From Puccinellia tenuiflora (taxonomy: Eukaryota > Streptophyta > Magnoliopsida > Poales > Poaceae): a DNA stretch of 64,000 bases. The notes under the pieces are model-generated. The model had not been told where the DNA came from, made no database searches, and was given only the letters and a program-made list of their open reading frames with translations. Shown piece by piece: positions 11,183-22,986 of this stretch. Within the stretch, counting starts at the first letter, position 1, and each line of letters starts with the position of its first letter. The position numbers and the translations under genes are program-made. The DNA lies in the NCBI GenBank assembly GCA_012064385.1, contig QRDG01000139.1, forward strand, positions 1-64,000. Direction: 5' to 3'.

Positions 11183-12400
11183 GTGGTATCAGAGACTAGA
11201 TCTATTCGTAGATGTTGGTGCGATTAGAATACAAGGAGTTGTGGACGTTGATATTTTTTTTGCTACCTTTCCGCGTGTATTTTGTATCTTGCGGGATAGC
11301 TTGATCGAAGTGGCCCGGACCAACTTTACTCGTCCGCGTACGAGAGACCGGTTCCACGATTGACATGCAACTTGTATTGCATAAGTGGCTGACGGGTGTC
11401 TGTTTCTCTAGCTATAGTGAGATGCGATCTACAATGGAAGGCCTTTAAAAAGGATGACTAAATCAGCAACATTTATATCACCGTTGTGGCTTTGCGTAGA
11501 TTAGAACGGTTATATCTCATGACCCATAGAAGCCACGTAAAAAATTGCATAAACAAAGTAGAGGACGTCTAACTTGTTTTTGCAGGGGTTTGTAATGTGG
11601 CCAAGATGTGATTATGTGATAATGTATGCAATGATCATGTTTTGTAATTTTTACGACTTGCATGTCGATGAGTACGACAACCGGCTGGAGCCTTATGGTT
11701 GTCTCTTAATTATTGTATGACCTGCGTGTCACTTTAGTTGCAATAGTTGGTGGAGACGACCGTGGTGGTGGCGCCATGAGCTGGTGGTGATGGAGATCAT
11801 GCCGGTGCTTTGGAGATGGAGATCAAAGGCACAAAAAGAAAGGCTATACCATGTCACAAATTAAATTGCATGTGATGTTTATACTTTATGCACCTTATTG
11901 TTATGCTTGGATGTGATCGTGACGGTAGCATGATAAGGTGATCTCTCTCGTTAATATCAAGAAGTGTTCTCCCCTAGTATGCGTCGTTGCAAAAGTTCGT
12001 CGTTTTGAAGCACCACGTGATGATCGGGTGTGATAGACTCTACGTTCGCATACAACGGGTGTAAGCCAGATTTACACACGCGGAAATACTACGGTTTCCT
12101 TGACGAGCCTAGCATGTACAGACATGGCCTCGGAACATAAGAACCGAAAGGTTAAACACGAGTCATATGAATGATATGATCAACATGGCGATGTTCACCT
12201 TTGAAACTACATCATCTCACGTGATGATCGGTTGTGGTGTAGTGGATTTGGATCATGTATCACTAAACAAACCCGAGAGATGTTGAGTTTAGTGGGAGTT
12301 CGTTTTGTAATTTAGATTAACCCGAACAAACTATCATGAACATAGCCTAAACACCTTTTTGCAAATATGTTGTAGATCAATGGCCCGTCCCACTACCACC
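11183..12400 (+). mobile_element. Non-coding leader of element B
   Basis: About 1.2 kb of leader lies between the primer site and the gag start. It is also homologous, in inverse orientation, to the leader of element C (17886-19135). No protein is supported in it. Confidence 0.8.
11184..11196 (+). other. Primer binding site of element B (one mismatch)
   Basis: TGGTATCAGAGAC differs from the consensus TGGTATCAGAGC at the end, consistent with decay. Confidence 0.8.
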
Positions 12401-12566
12401 ATGAATTTTAACGCATTCCTAGAGAAAGACAAGCTGAAAGACGATGGAAGCAATTTCTCGGATTGGTTTATGAATCTGAAGATTATCCTCATTGCTGCCA
12501 AAAACTGTATATCCTAGATGCACTGCTAGGTGACGCTCCTGCAGAGGGCACGACTGAAGATGTTAG
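12401..12566 (+). pseudogene. Copia gag of element B, N-terminal part
   Basis: From the ATG at 12401 the frame gives MNFNAFLEKDKLK...GSNFSDWF, a typical Copia gag N-terminus. A frameshift near 12497-12503, in the run that should encode AAKK, breaks it, and it resumes in another frame to about GTTEDV. Element C is inserted right after GTTAG at 12562-12566. Gag continues at 21052, in frame with this second part. Confidence 0.85.
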
Positions 12567-14465
12567 TGATGGGGTCGCAGCATGGAAAACAAAAAATTTC
12601 TACGCGGCAAAGCGGAATAAACCCCAAGGATCTAGATCTATGAGATGAAGATAGCGAAGATGAGATCCAATCTCTTACCCTCGAAGATCAACAAACGCAT
12701 TTTGTCGGTGCAGGGGTTGGCTAGTCGATCCCCGCAACTAGACTCGTCTAGTCGCGAGGAGATGTATTATCCTCGAGATCCAATCCGGTGAAGTGCAGCA
12801 ACGGGCAGCACCTCCGCGGCGTCCACACGTACAGCTCGATGAAGACGTCGACTCCTTGATCCCGCAAGCGAGAAGACGTGGCCTTGATGATCTCAGCAGC
12901 ACGACGATAGTGCCGGTGATGATGACGATCTCCGCGAGCAGGGCTTCGCCAAGCCAAGCAAGAGGAGAGGGAGAGGAGCAAGGTGGCGCAGCCCCTAGGG
13001 CTAGGGGGTGCGGCTAGGTGTGGAGGAGAGATGGCGGCAGCCCTCCGGGAGAGGAGGGGTGCGGCTAGGGTTTGAGGTGGAGAGGGGGTGCGGCTGCCTC
13101 CAAGGGTGTGGTGCGCCCCCCCTCCCCTCCTTTATATAGGAGGCCGGCTAGGTCAAGGGCAGGGGGCCGGCCGGCCCCCCCTTTGCTTGCCCCCCAAGTT
13201 GGAGTCCAACTAGGACTCCTCCTTGGGCCCCCTTTCCTAAAGGGGTGGAGGGGCCCAACTCCTAGTCCAACTAGGAGTGGGACTCCCCTCCTTCTCCCTT
13301 AGCCGCACCACCCATATGGGCCTAGGTGGTGCGCCCCACCCAAGTGGTGGCAGCACCCCTTTGCACCATGTGGGCCCCATACAAAATATGTGGTCCCACT
13401 TCTAGACCCTGCTAGAACATTCCGGAACCTTTCCGATACCCTATGAAATATTCCGGAACTTTTCCGAAACCTCCGGAAACCACTTTCCATATATGAATCT
13501 TATTCTCCGGACTCTTCCGGAACCTCTCGTGACGTCCGGGATCTCATCCGAGACTCCGAATCACCATTCGTTCACTTCATCATTTAATTCATCGCAAAAC
13601 CTAATTTCATCGGAACGTTAAGTGTGTGACCCTACGGGTTCGAGAATGTATAGACATGATCATATCAATAATTAATAGCGGGACCGGGATGTCCATATTA
13701 ATTCCTATACACTCAACGAAAACCTTTTCTCGATTGAACCACGATGCCGGAGATTCAATTAATCTCATATACGATTCCCTTTGTCTCACGATATTTTACT
13801 TGCCCAAGATATAATCGTTGACATCCCCATGTCTAGTTTAATCTTGTTACCGGCAAGTTCTCTTTACTCGTCCATAATATAGGATCCCGGTGATTACAAC
13901 CTAATCACATGTCTGCAGACTTTTGATGCTATATTACCGAGAAGGCCTGGAGATATCGTCTCCGTCACATGGAGGGACAAATCCCACTCTCGATTCATAT
14001 CACCCAACAACCCACCATCGGAGATACCTGAAAGCCACCTTTATAATCACCCAGTTACGAAGTGACGTTTGATGTCCACAAAGTATTCCTCCGGTGAACG
14101 GGAGTGATATAATCTCATGGTCTAAGGAAACTATATTTGGCATATTAAAAGTGTTGACAACAAAACTTTTGTGACACGATTAATTGCAACTCTTTATTTG
14201 GGTCATGTCCATCACACCATTACTCCTAATGATATGACTCCGTTATCAAGTGACTATAACAAGTCCATAGTTAGGAAACTCTAACTATCTCTTAATCAAC
14301 GAACTAGTCCTGTAGAGGCTCACTAGGGACTCCGGGTGTTTATATTCCACACATGTATTATGTTTCCATTTAATACAATTATAGCATGGATAATAAACTA
14401 TTATCATAAACTTGAATATGCTTAATAAACCATTTTATTATTGCCTCTAGGGCATATTCTCAACA
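12567..14465 (-). repeat. 3' LTR of element C
   Basis: On the minus strand it begins TGTTGAGAATATGCCC (at 14465) and ends CCCCATCA (at 12567). It is about 99% identical to 19149-21046. Confidence 0.93.
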
Positions 14466-14480
14466 GTCTCCCACTTGCAC
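14466..14480 (-). other. Polypurine tract of element C
   Basis: The minus strand reads CAAGTGGGAGAC directly before the 3' LTR, the usual plus-strand primer of Copia elements. Confidence 0.8.
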
Positions 14481-17255
14481 TAGAGTCAATAATCTAGTTT
14501 ACATTTCCGCGATCCAACACCCATGGAGTCTCACTCATGAAGTCTCAGTGCTGATCATGTTTGCTTGTGGAAGAGGTTCTGTCCACGCTTGTACTTTACA
14601 GCTCTTTATGTCCTTTGCAAAAATTTGTAACTGTCACCTAATTTGACATTACTTTATCATCTCATGATAAACTTCTCATCATCCCATGATAAAACTCATT
14701 ATCATATAATGTATATAATATGTTTGGTTATAGAGTGAGATATTCATATCCTTTTATGCCTATATGTATGATCAGTCAAATGGACTTTCCCATAACATAT
14801 GCATCTGGAACTCACTCAATCTTGAAACAACTTTCTCAAACCAAAATATTATATCTTATTTCAATCCTTGAATTAATCATATACTCCTATATGTTGTTGA
14901 CTTAACAAATCAATAGTGAGCCTTGTCACTTTGATATTTCCGATCATGCTTTCGCTGTGCTACTCCGATATTAAGAGATCCCTAATTTAGTCTGGCTTTA
15001 TGACTTCAACCAAGTCCACCATTTTCTAAATTTATCTCAATCTCATGAAAAATGACTCCTCATTCAACATGTTCTTACAATTAAGAACTTGGGTCACATA
15101 TCGTCATATACAAACATATGGTTCTTATATGTTGAGATCTATGAACAATTCATATTGAATTCCAACATATCCTCCAACCATCAATTTTGTACTGAGTTCT
15201 CTAACTCAATGCTTCACCTATATATCACAATGAGATGAACCATTCTTCTCTTGTTTCATTTTGAACTCCTTCAAAATATTTAGATTAAACATCTAACTTT
15301 AATGTTTATCAAACTTATCTATCCTCCATAGATACATTCATCTACATAAATATTTGACTTTCAAACTAACTTCATAAGTTATGCATTGGTCCATGACAAC
15401 ATTTACAACATTTATGAAATCTCCATTTCATTCAAACACTATGTTGTAAACTCCCACTCAAATATACCTCATACACATATTAAATTGTGAAGCCACTTTG
15501 GCTCCCACTCAGAAATATGTTATCTTTATATTTGACCATGATTAACTAGCTCCCACTCAAACATATGTCACCACATATTTTGATTATGGAAATTAATTTC
15601 TGCTCTAACTTAATATATGTCACCACATATCTTAATTAGATCTCACTCAGTTTCTTATGCACTTTCTCGACACTTTGGACTCCTCCAAAACTCTTAACTC
15701 TTAAGATTCGAGAACTCATATACGAAACACCAGCACTTTGCCAGCTCTAAGTTTTATTTATTCCACGCAAACTCTTTTGCAAAATAAATATGTGAAACAT
15801 TCTTTTCACAAAATCAAGTAACAATTACTTTATGATTTAAACTTAAAGTAGAATGACTCTTAGTCACTTTCGTATTTAAAGTTTCTATTTCTTCTTTTGT
15901 AGTTTTGCAGGTATGTCTTGTTTCCCAAACACGACAAGTAAATCATGAATATTATTTTGCAACTTTTGAAAAAATTCATATTCTTGAAACCTACATCTCT
16001 TTAGACAAGCTAAACCAAAATTCAATGATCACCATCATTAAAACCTTTTATGTGTCAAGTTTTAACGTGCCACTTGATACATAAACATGCAAGGTTTAAG
16101 CTTTCTAAATTTATTCCAACAATTCCTTTTATCCATGAAACCATTTCACGATAAAACCACTAAAATACATAACACAACCAAACACATTGGTTTGTCCCTT
16201 TTAGCCTCACATTGTGGAATCTCTATTCATAATCTCATATGAATATTCTACAAAACTTCATTTGCTTTGGTTTTTAATTATCTCATAATTATTGAAACCA
16301 CTATTTCTCATAACTCATATGCGAAATGCAAATCATTAAATAGATCCTTTATTTAAAACAGAGTGTTATCAAAATAAATCTAAATGATACAAATGAAACC
16401 TTAAAACCAAAGACCCTTCTTTATGACCACATAATATCAAATATAATGTGACTACAATTCTTTAGGTTTATCAAAACACTTTTGAACAATCTCTAAACAT
16501 TGTAATTTGTGATAACACTTGTCACAAGTCACCATACTAAACAATAACTCAAATATTTTGTCTCTTTTGATCAAATCGAAAAGACTCAATTATCTTGTTA
16601 ACTTAATATCCTTTACTTCCATGATCTTATCATGACATGAATAAATACTCCTATTCACTCATCCATGATAAAATAATGATGTCTTTTATTCACTGAAAAA
16701 TACGACCAACACTTGTGTTTATTTTCAGCAACTCATGGCATTTTCAGAAAATGGCATTTTTAATCACACTACTTAGTGATGCGCATCAATATGCTCTTTA
16801 GCACTAATAGTATAATTAAAACAAATCTCATCATTAAGTATTGGATATTTTAGCATGTCTTTTATTTTATAAGTGTTTAACTAATTATCGTTTAAATCTA
16901 GCAAAGGATAATAATGTCATAATCGAAACGTGATCTCCAAAAAGGATTACTCATGAAAACAGAACAACCATTTGTCTTTAACATGAATGACCGTCTCACA
17001 AACCGAGACACACTAATTTAAGATCACACTTAATTCGATTACAAAACTCATTCAAATCCTCTAATTTAAAACGATAAATGTAGAAGTAGAACATCGCCAG
17101 CATCAACTCCTTGATTGCCATCTCCCGCGAAATCCACTCAGTCCCTCCATGCACTTCTCAAACGGCAGGCCCTGTTTTCATAAAACAGCACAAGTATCAA
17201 ATACTTAGCTCACCACAAGTGTAAATGGGACATTTAAACATTTATAACTAGTATA
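14481..17255 (-). mobile_element. AT-rich non-coding interior of element C (pol position)
   Basis: No frame of note occurs in 2.8 kb. The first bases next to the polypurine tract look like the terminal part of BARE-type elements, then the sequence turns into AT-rich filler with recurring words such as CATATGTCACCACATAT. No DTG protease, integrase or reverse transcriptase motif was found. Confidence 0.8.
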
Positions 17256-17885
17256 TCAAAATATACCTTCTGCGTTGACTACTTCTCCTGCTATGGGTTC
17301 CACTTTAACTTGACGCAGCTGGGAAATAAACTCACAGAAAGTGATCGAATCCCTTCCCATGATATAGTTCCTCACATAATCCTTATAGCTGGGGGGAAGC
17401 GAGCGCAGCACCCCATCTATTGCCATCTCGTCAGTTATTTCATGGTTCCAAACATCCACCATAGTATAATACAGCCGGTGCATCTTACTTAGGTGTTGTT
17501 CCAAGCAAGTGTTTTCTTCCATCTTAGTTGAAAGAAAATCATCCAAGCATTCAAACCTTGCAACTCTAACTTGTGCTATGAACCTTCGTTTCAGCTCATC
17601 GACAATCTCCATTGCGCTCAAGTTTCCAAATTGTCTACCAAGGTTAGAATCCATGAAGGTGCATATCAGCCACTCGACTCTCAAGTAGGTGGTCTTTTGA
17701 TCGTACCACTCCATATACCCTTCATAGTCAACAGTAACATCAGGGCGTTTTTCTAAAGGTTCATCTATCACGTAGAGCTCATCATTGGCGTACAGGGCTT
17801 CTCTCAGACGCATGTACCATTCAGCAAAGTTGGACCCATCGAGACGCAGCTCCTCAGCAAGAAACATACTACTGTAGTCTCCCAT
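17256..17885 (-). CDS. Gag-like protein of element C (209 aa, intact)
   Basis: The ATG is at 17885 and the frame is open to a stop at 17256. The protein starts MGDYSSMFLAEELRLDGSNF and matches the Copia gag (UBN2-type) layout: SNFAEWYMRLREAL near the N-terminus, the YLRVEWLICTFM helix, KMEENTCLEQHLSKM, then LPPSYKDYVRNY. It lacks the CCHC knuckle and protease seen in element B, ending at about VNAEGIF. It would form particle cores or bind RNA. Its sequence is well diverged from the B gag, so it marks another subfamily. An open frame with 1% LTR divergence fits recent activity in trans. Confidence 0.85.
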   Translation of the reverse strand: MGDYSSMFLAEELRLDGSNFAEWYMRLREALYANDELYVIDEPLEKRPDVTVDYEGYMEWYDQKTTYLRVEWLICTFMDSNLGRQFGNLSAMEIVDELKRRFIAQVRVARFECLDDFLSTKMEENTCLEQHLSKMHRLYYTMVDVWNHEITDEMAIDGVLRSLPPSYKDYVRNYIMGRDSITFCEFISQLRQVKVEPIAGEVVNAEGIF

Positions 17886-19135
17886 GATCTACAAGGATTT
17901 TGCAAAGACATCTTTAGGACACTTGTTTATGACAATTTTAGTTCAACTTAATCAAATTAATGAACTCCCACTAAACTCAACATCTCTCCGGTTGATTAGT
18001 GACACACGATCCAAATCCACTACACCACCACCGATCATCACGTGAGATGATGTAGCTTCAATGGTGAACAACTCAGTGTTGATCATATCATTCATATGAC
18101 TCGTGTTTAACCTTTCGGTTCCGTGTTCCCGAGGCCATGTCTGTACATGCTAGGCTCGTCAAGACAACCGTAGTATTTCCGCATGTGCAAACTGGCTTGC
18201 ACCCGTTGTATGTGAACGTTGAATCTATCACACCCGATCATCACGTGATGCTTCGAAACGACGAACTTTCGCAACGGCGCATACTAGGGGAGAACACTTA
18301 ATTATCTTGATATTAACATGAGAGATCACCTTATCATGCTACCGTCGCGATCACATCTAAGCATAACAATAAGGTGCATAAAAGGGATTAACATCACATG
18401 CAATTCATAATTGTGATATGATATGGCCTTTCTTCATATGCTCTTAGATCTCCATCTTCAAAGCACCGGCAAGATCTCCATCTCCGGCATGATCTCCATC
18501 ATCTTGGCGCCATCACCATGGTTGTCCACCAACTATTGAAACTACAACTAATGCTACTCTTAGCAATAAAGTAAAGCAAATACATGGTGATTCATTGACA
18601 CGCAGGTCACATAAAATAAAAGACAACCATATGGCTCCTGCCGGTTGCCGTACTCATCGACATGCAAGTCGCGAAAAATTACAAACATGATCATTGCATA
18701 CATTATCACAAATCACATTGGCCATATCACATCACTTGACCCCCTCTGCAAAAACAAGTTAGACGTCCTCTACTTTGTTTATGCAAATTTTACGTGGCTT
18801 GGGTCAACGAGTTAGAACCGTTCTAATCTACGCAAAAACCACAACGGTGATATAATAGTTGCTTATTTACTCATCCTTTTGAAAGGCCTTCCATTGAAAA
18901 TTGCATCCTCACTAAAGCAAGAGAAACAGACACCCGCCAGCCACTTATGCAAAACAAGTTGCATGTCAGTCGTGGAACCGGTCTCTCGTGCGTGGACGAG
19001 TAAGGTTGGTCCGGGCCGCTTCAATCTCACAATACCGCAAAGATGCAAAGTGCACGCGAGAAGGTAGCAACATAAAATATCAACGCCCACAACTCCTTGT
19101 GTTCTAATCGCATCAACACCTACGAATAGATCTAG
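17886..19135 (-). mobile_element. Leader of element C
   Basis: This is about 1.25 kb of non-coding leader between the primer site and gag. It aligns with the leaders of A and B read in the opposite direction. Short open frames here are not supported. Confidence 0.8.
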
Positions 19136-19147
19136 GCTCTGATACCA
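19136..19147 (-). other. Primer binding site of element C
   Basis: On the minus strand this reads TGGTATCAGAGC, one base after the 5' LTR end, complementary to initiator tRNA-Met. Confidence 0.92.
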
Positions 19148-19148
19148 C

Positions 19149-21046
19149 TGATGGGGTCGCACCATGGAAAACAAAAAATTTCTACGCGGCAAAGCGGAAT
19201 AAACCCCAAGGATCTAGATCTATGAGATGAAGATAGCGAAGATGAGATCCAATCTCTTACCCTCGAAGATCAACAAACGCGTTTTGTCGGTGCAGGGGTT
19301 GGCTAGTCGATCCCCGCAACTAGACTCGTCTAGTCGCGAGGAGATGTATTATCCTCGAGATCCAATCCGGTGAAGTGCAGCAACGGGCAGCACCTCCGCG
19401 GCGTCCACACGTACAGCTCGATGAAGACGTCGACTCCTTGATCCCGCAAGCGAGAAGACGTGGCCTTGATGATCTCAGCAGCACGACGGTAGTGCCGGTG
19501 ATGATGACGATCTCCGCGAGCAGGGCTTCGCCAAGCCAAGCAAGAGGAGAAGGAGAGGAGCAAGGTGGCACAACCCCTAGGGCTAGGGGGTGCGGCTAGG
19601 TGTGGAGGAGAGATGGCGGCAGCCCTCCGGGAGAGGAGGGGTGCGGCTAGGGTTTGAGGTGGAGAGGGGGTGCGGCTGCCTCCAGGGGTGTGTTGCGCCC
19701 CCCTCCCCTCCTTTATATAGGAGGCCGGCTAGGTCAAGGGCAGGGGGCCGGCCGGCCCCCCCTTTGCTTGCCCCCCAAGTTGGAGTCCAACTAGGACTCC
19801 TCCTTGGGCCCCCTTTCCTAAAGGGGTGGAGGGGCCCAACTCCTAGTCCAACTAGGAGTGGGACTCCCCTCCTTCTCCCTTAGCCGCACCACCCATATGG
19901 GCCTAGGTGGTGTGCCCCACCCAAGTGGTGGCAGCACCCCTTTGCACCATGTGGGCCCCATACAAAATATGTGGTCCCACTTCTAGACCCTTCTAGAACA
20001 TTCCGGAACCTTTCCGATACCCTATGAAATATTCCGGAACTTTTCCGAAACCTCCGGAAACCACTTTCCATACATGAATCTTATTCTCCGGACTCTTCCG
20101 GAACCTCTCGTGACGTCCGGGATCCCATCCGAGACTCCGAATCACCATTCGTTCACTTCATCATTTAATTCATCGCAAAACCTAATTTCATCGAAACGTT
20201 AAGTGTGTGACCCTACGGGTTCGAGAATGTATAGACATGATCATATCAATAATTAATAGCGGGACCGGGATGTCCATATTAATTCCTATACACTCAACGA
20301 AAACCTTTTCTCGATTGAACCACGATGCCGGAGATTCAATTAATCTCATATACGATTCCCTTTGTCTCACGATATTTTACTTGCCCGAGATATAATCGTT
20401 GACATCCCCATGTCTAGTTTAATCTCGTTACCGGCAAGTTCTCTTTACTCGTCCATAATATAGGATCCCGGTGATTACAACCTAATCACATGTCTGCAGA
20501 CTTTTGATGCTATATTACCGAGAAGGCCGAGAGATATCTTCTCCGTCACATGGAGGGACAAATCCCACTCTCGATTCATATCACCCAACAACCCACCATC
20601 GGAGATACCTGAAAGCCACCTTTATAATCACCCAGTTACGAAGTGACGTTTGATGTCCACAAAGTATTCCTCCGGTGAACGGGAGTGATATAATCTCATG
20701 GTCTAAGGAAACTATATTTGGCATATTAAAAGTGTTGACAACAAAACTTTTGTGACACGATTAATTGCAACTCTTTATTTGGGTCATGTCCATCACACCA
20801 TTACTCCTAATGATATGACTCCGTTATTAAGTGACTATAACAAGTCCATAGTTAGGAAACTCTAACTATCTCTTAATCAACGAACTAGTCCTGTAGAGGC
20901 TCACTAGGGACTCCGGGTGTTTATATTCCACACATGTATTATGTTTCCATTTAATACAATTATAGCATGGATAATAAACTCTTATCATAAACTTGAATAT
21001 GCTTAATAAACCATTTTATTATTGCCTCTAGGGCATATTCTCAACA
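19149..21046 (-). repeat. 5' LTR of element C
   Basis: This is the promoter-bearing LTR of C. The minus strand has a TATA box CTATATAAAG at 19711-19720, with the GC-rich leader downstream. The ends are TGTTGA..CCATCA. Confidence 0.93.
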
Positions 21047-21051
21047 GTTAG

Positions 21052-21944
21052 GAACATCTGGACAGCCTGTTTTGAGGACCACGAGATAGTTAAGTGCGGT
21101 CTGTTGTATCTGTATGGCTTAGGACTGAAGCTTCAAAAGCGTTTTGAACACCATGGCATTCATCAGATGATTGTTGATCTGAAAGCTATGTTTCAGACTC
21201 AAGCCAAGGTGGAGAGGTATGAGTACTCCTCCAAGTTCTTTAGCTGTATGATGGAGGAGAATAGCTCTGTCAGCGAACACGTTCTCAAAATGTCTGGGTA
21301 CGGTGATCGTCTGGCGCAGTTGGGAGTCCACATTCCCAATGAGTTGGCGATTGACCGTGTTCTCCAGTCACTTCCACCAAGCTACAAAAGCTTCGTGATG
21401 AACTATAACATGCAAGGGATGGAGAAATCCCTTCCTGAACTCTTCGCAATGATAAAGACAGCGAAGGTGGAAATCAAGAAGGAGTATCAAGTGCTGATGG
21501 TCAACAAGACCACTAGTTTCAAGAAGAAGGGCAAGAGAGACAACTTCAAGAAGGGCGGCAAACCAGCTGCTGCGCCTGCGAAGAAGTCAAAGAAGGGACC
21601 TAAGTCTGACACTGAGTGCTTCTACTGCAAAAGAACTGGACACTGGAAGCGCAACTGCCCTAAGTATCTGGCAGATAAGAAGGCTGGCAAAGTCAAACAA
21701 GGTATATGTGATATACATGTTATTGATGTGTATTTAACAAGTGCTCGTAGTAGTGCCTGGGTATTTGATACTGGTTCAGTTGCTAATATATGTAACTCAA
21801 AACAGGAGCTGCGGAATAGACGACGCTTGGCGAGGGACGAGGTGACGATGCGCGTTGGAAATGGATCAAAAGTTGAAGTCATCGCTGTCGGCACGCTCCC
21901 TCTACGTCTACCTTCGGGATTAGTTTTAAACCTTAATAATTGTT
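21052..21944 (+). pseudogene. Copia gag (C-terminal part) and start of protease, element B
   Basis: This continues gag across the C insertion, reading RNIWTACFEDHE and onward in frame. The UBN2-type gag region includes the block LPPSYKSFVMNY. A basic Lys-rich linker follows, then a CCHC zinc knuckle (CFYCKRTGHWKRNC). The aspartic protease start shows the catalytic triplet in WVFDTGS. The element is cut about 60 residues later at 21944 by Gypsy LTR G. Downstream integrase, reverse transcriptase and RNase H are absent from the window. In intact copies these products form the particle and mature the polyprotein. Confidence 0.9.
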
Positions 21945-22986
21945 TGTCGTGGTGTAGACATATGCCTAAGTATAGGCTTGAGTGGTGTGGGAGCAACTAA
22001 CACAGCCGGCGGCATCTACAGGCGGGATTGGGCACAAGCATGTAGCACAAGGCACACTTCTTTTTGGCATGTACCCAGGTTTGGAGCCCTGATGTCTACT
22101 ACACGCTTCTATTCTTGTAGACTTGTTGGGCCTCCAAGCGCAGAGGTTTGTAGGACAGCGGCAATTTTTCATTAAGTGAGTAACCCAAGGTTTATCGAAT
22201 CCACGGGAGGTAGAGGTCAAAGATATCCCTCTCAAGCAACCCTGCAATTAAGATACAAGAAGTCTCTTGTGTCCCCAACACACCTAATACAATTGTCAGT
22301 TGTATAGGTGCACTAGTTCGGCGAAGAGATGGTAAAATGCAAGTGATATGGATGGTAAAAGGTGATTTTGTAATTCTATAATAAAAATGGCAGCAAGCAA
22401 ACAAGTGACTAAAAATGCTTGGAAACAAGGCCTAGGCTTCATACTTTCACTAGTGACTACTCTCAATATCATTAACATAATTAAACACATGATAGTTTCC
22501 ACAAAAATACATGCGTGGTAGACGTTACTCGGAGATCATTCTTTTGTGGATCAAATAGGATGAGAATTGCGTAGGGCTACGAAAAGCACACCTTAAAGTT
22601 CGTATTACACATCTATGGACACTTCATGCTGTCACTATCCGCATCCAAAGATAGTACTAACAAACACCACAACCTATTTCTTGAATAGTCTCTTTCTTTA
22701 ATAACACAAGTATCAAGAAACCTCACGATCTATTCAATCCAACAAATAAAGAACAAACTCATGATGAAGATCCTTCCAATCTATTATCCATAGAGTCACA
22801 CACGACACCCATCCTGTCACCGAGGTACCATGATCACAACGGTGGCTCCGGAAATTGTACTAAATAACACCACTTGAGCAACATCATATCCATTACACAT
22901 AGGAAAACATCATGTATTCAACTACACTAACAAAGCTCATGATCACAACGAAGATCACATCATGGGAGAGAGAGATAACAACATAG

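Larger units (their letters stand above)
12567..21046 (-). mobile_element. Complete Copia-type element C (8.5 kb, minus strand), gag only
   Basis: Two LTRs of about 1.9 kb (12567-14465 and 19149-21046), a primer site, a polypurine tract and a matched 5-bp target duplication define a whole element read right to left. The LTRs differ at roughly 20 positions by eye, about 1%, so insertion is recent. The interior encodes one intact gag-like protein (17256-17885). The stretch where protease, integrase and reverse transcriptase should be (14480-17255) is AT-rich and non-coding. It would therefore depend on enzymes from a related element. Confidence 0.92.
12562..21051. repeat. 5-bp target duplication of element C
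   Basis: GTTAG occurs at 12562-12566 and 21047-21051, immediately outside the two C LTRs. Removing C and one copy restores the B gag frame across the junction. Confidence 0.93.
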
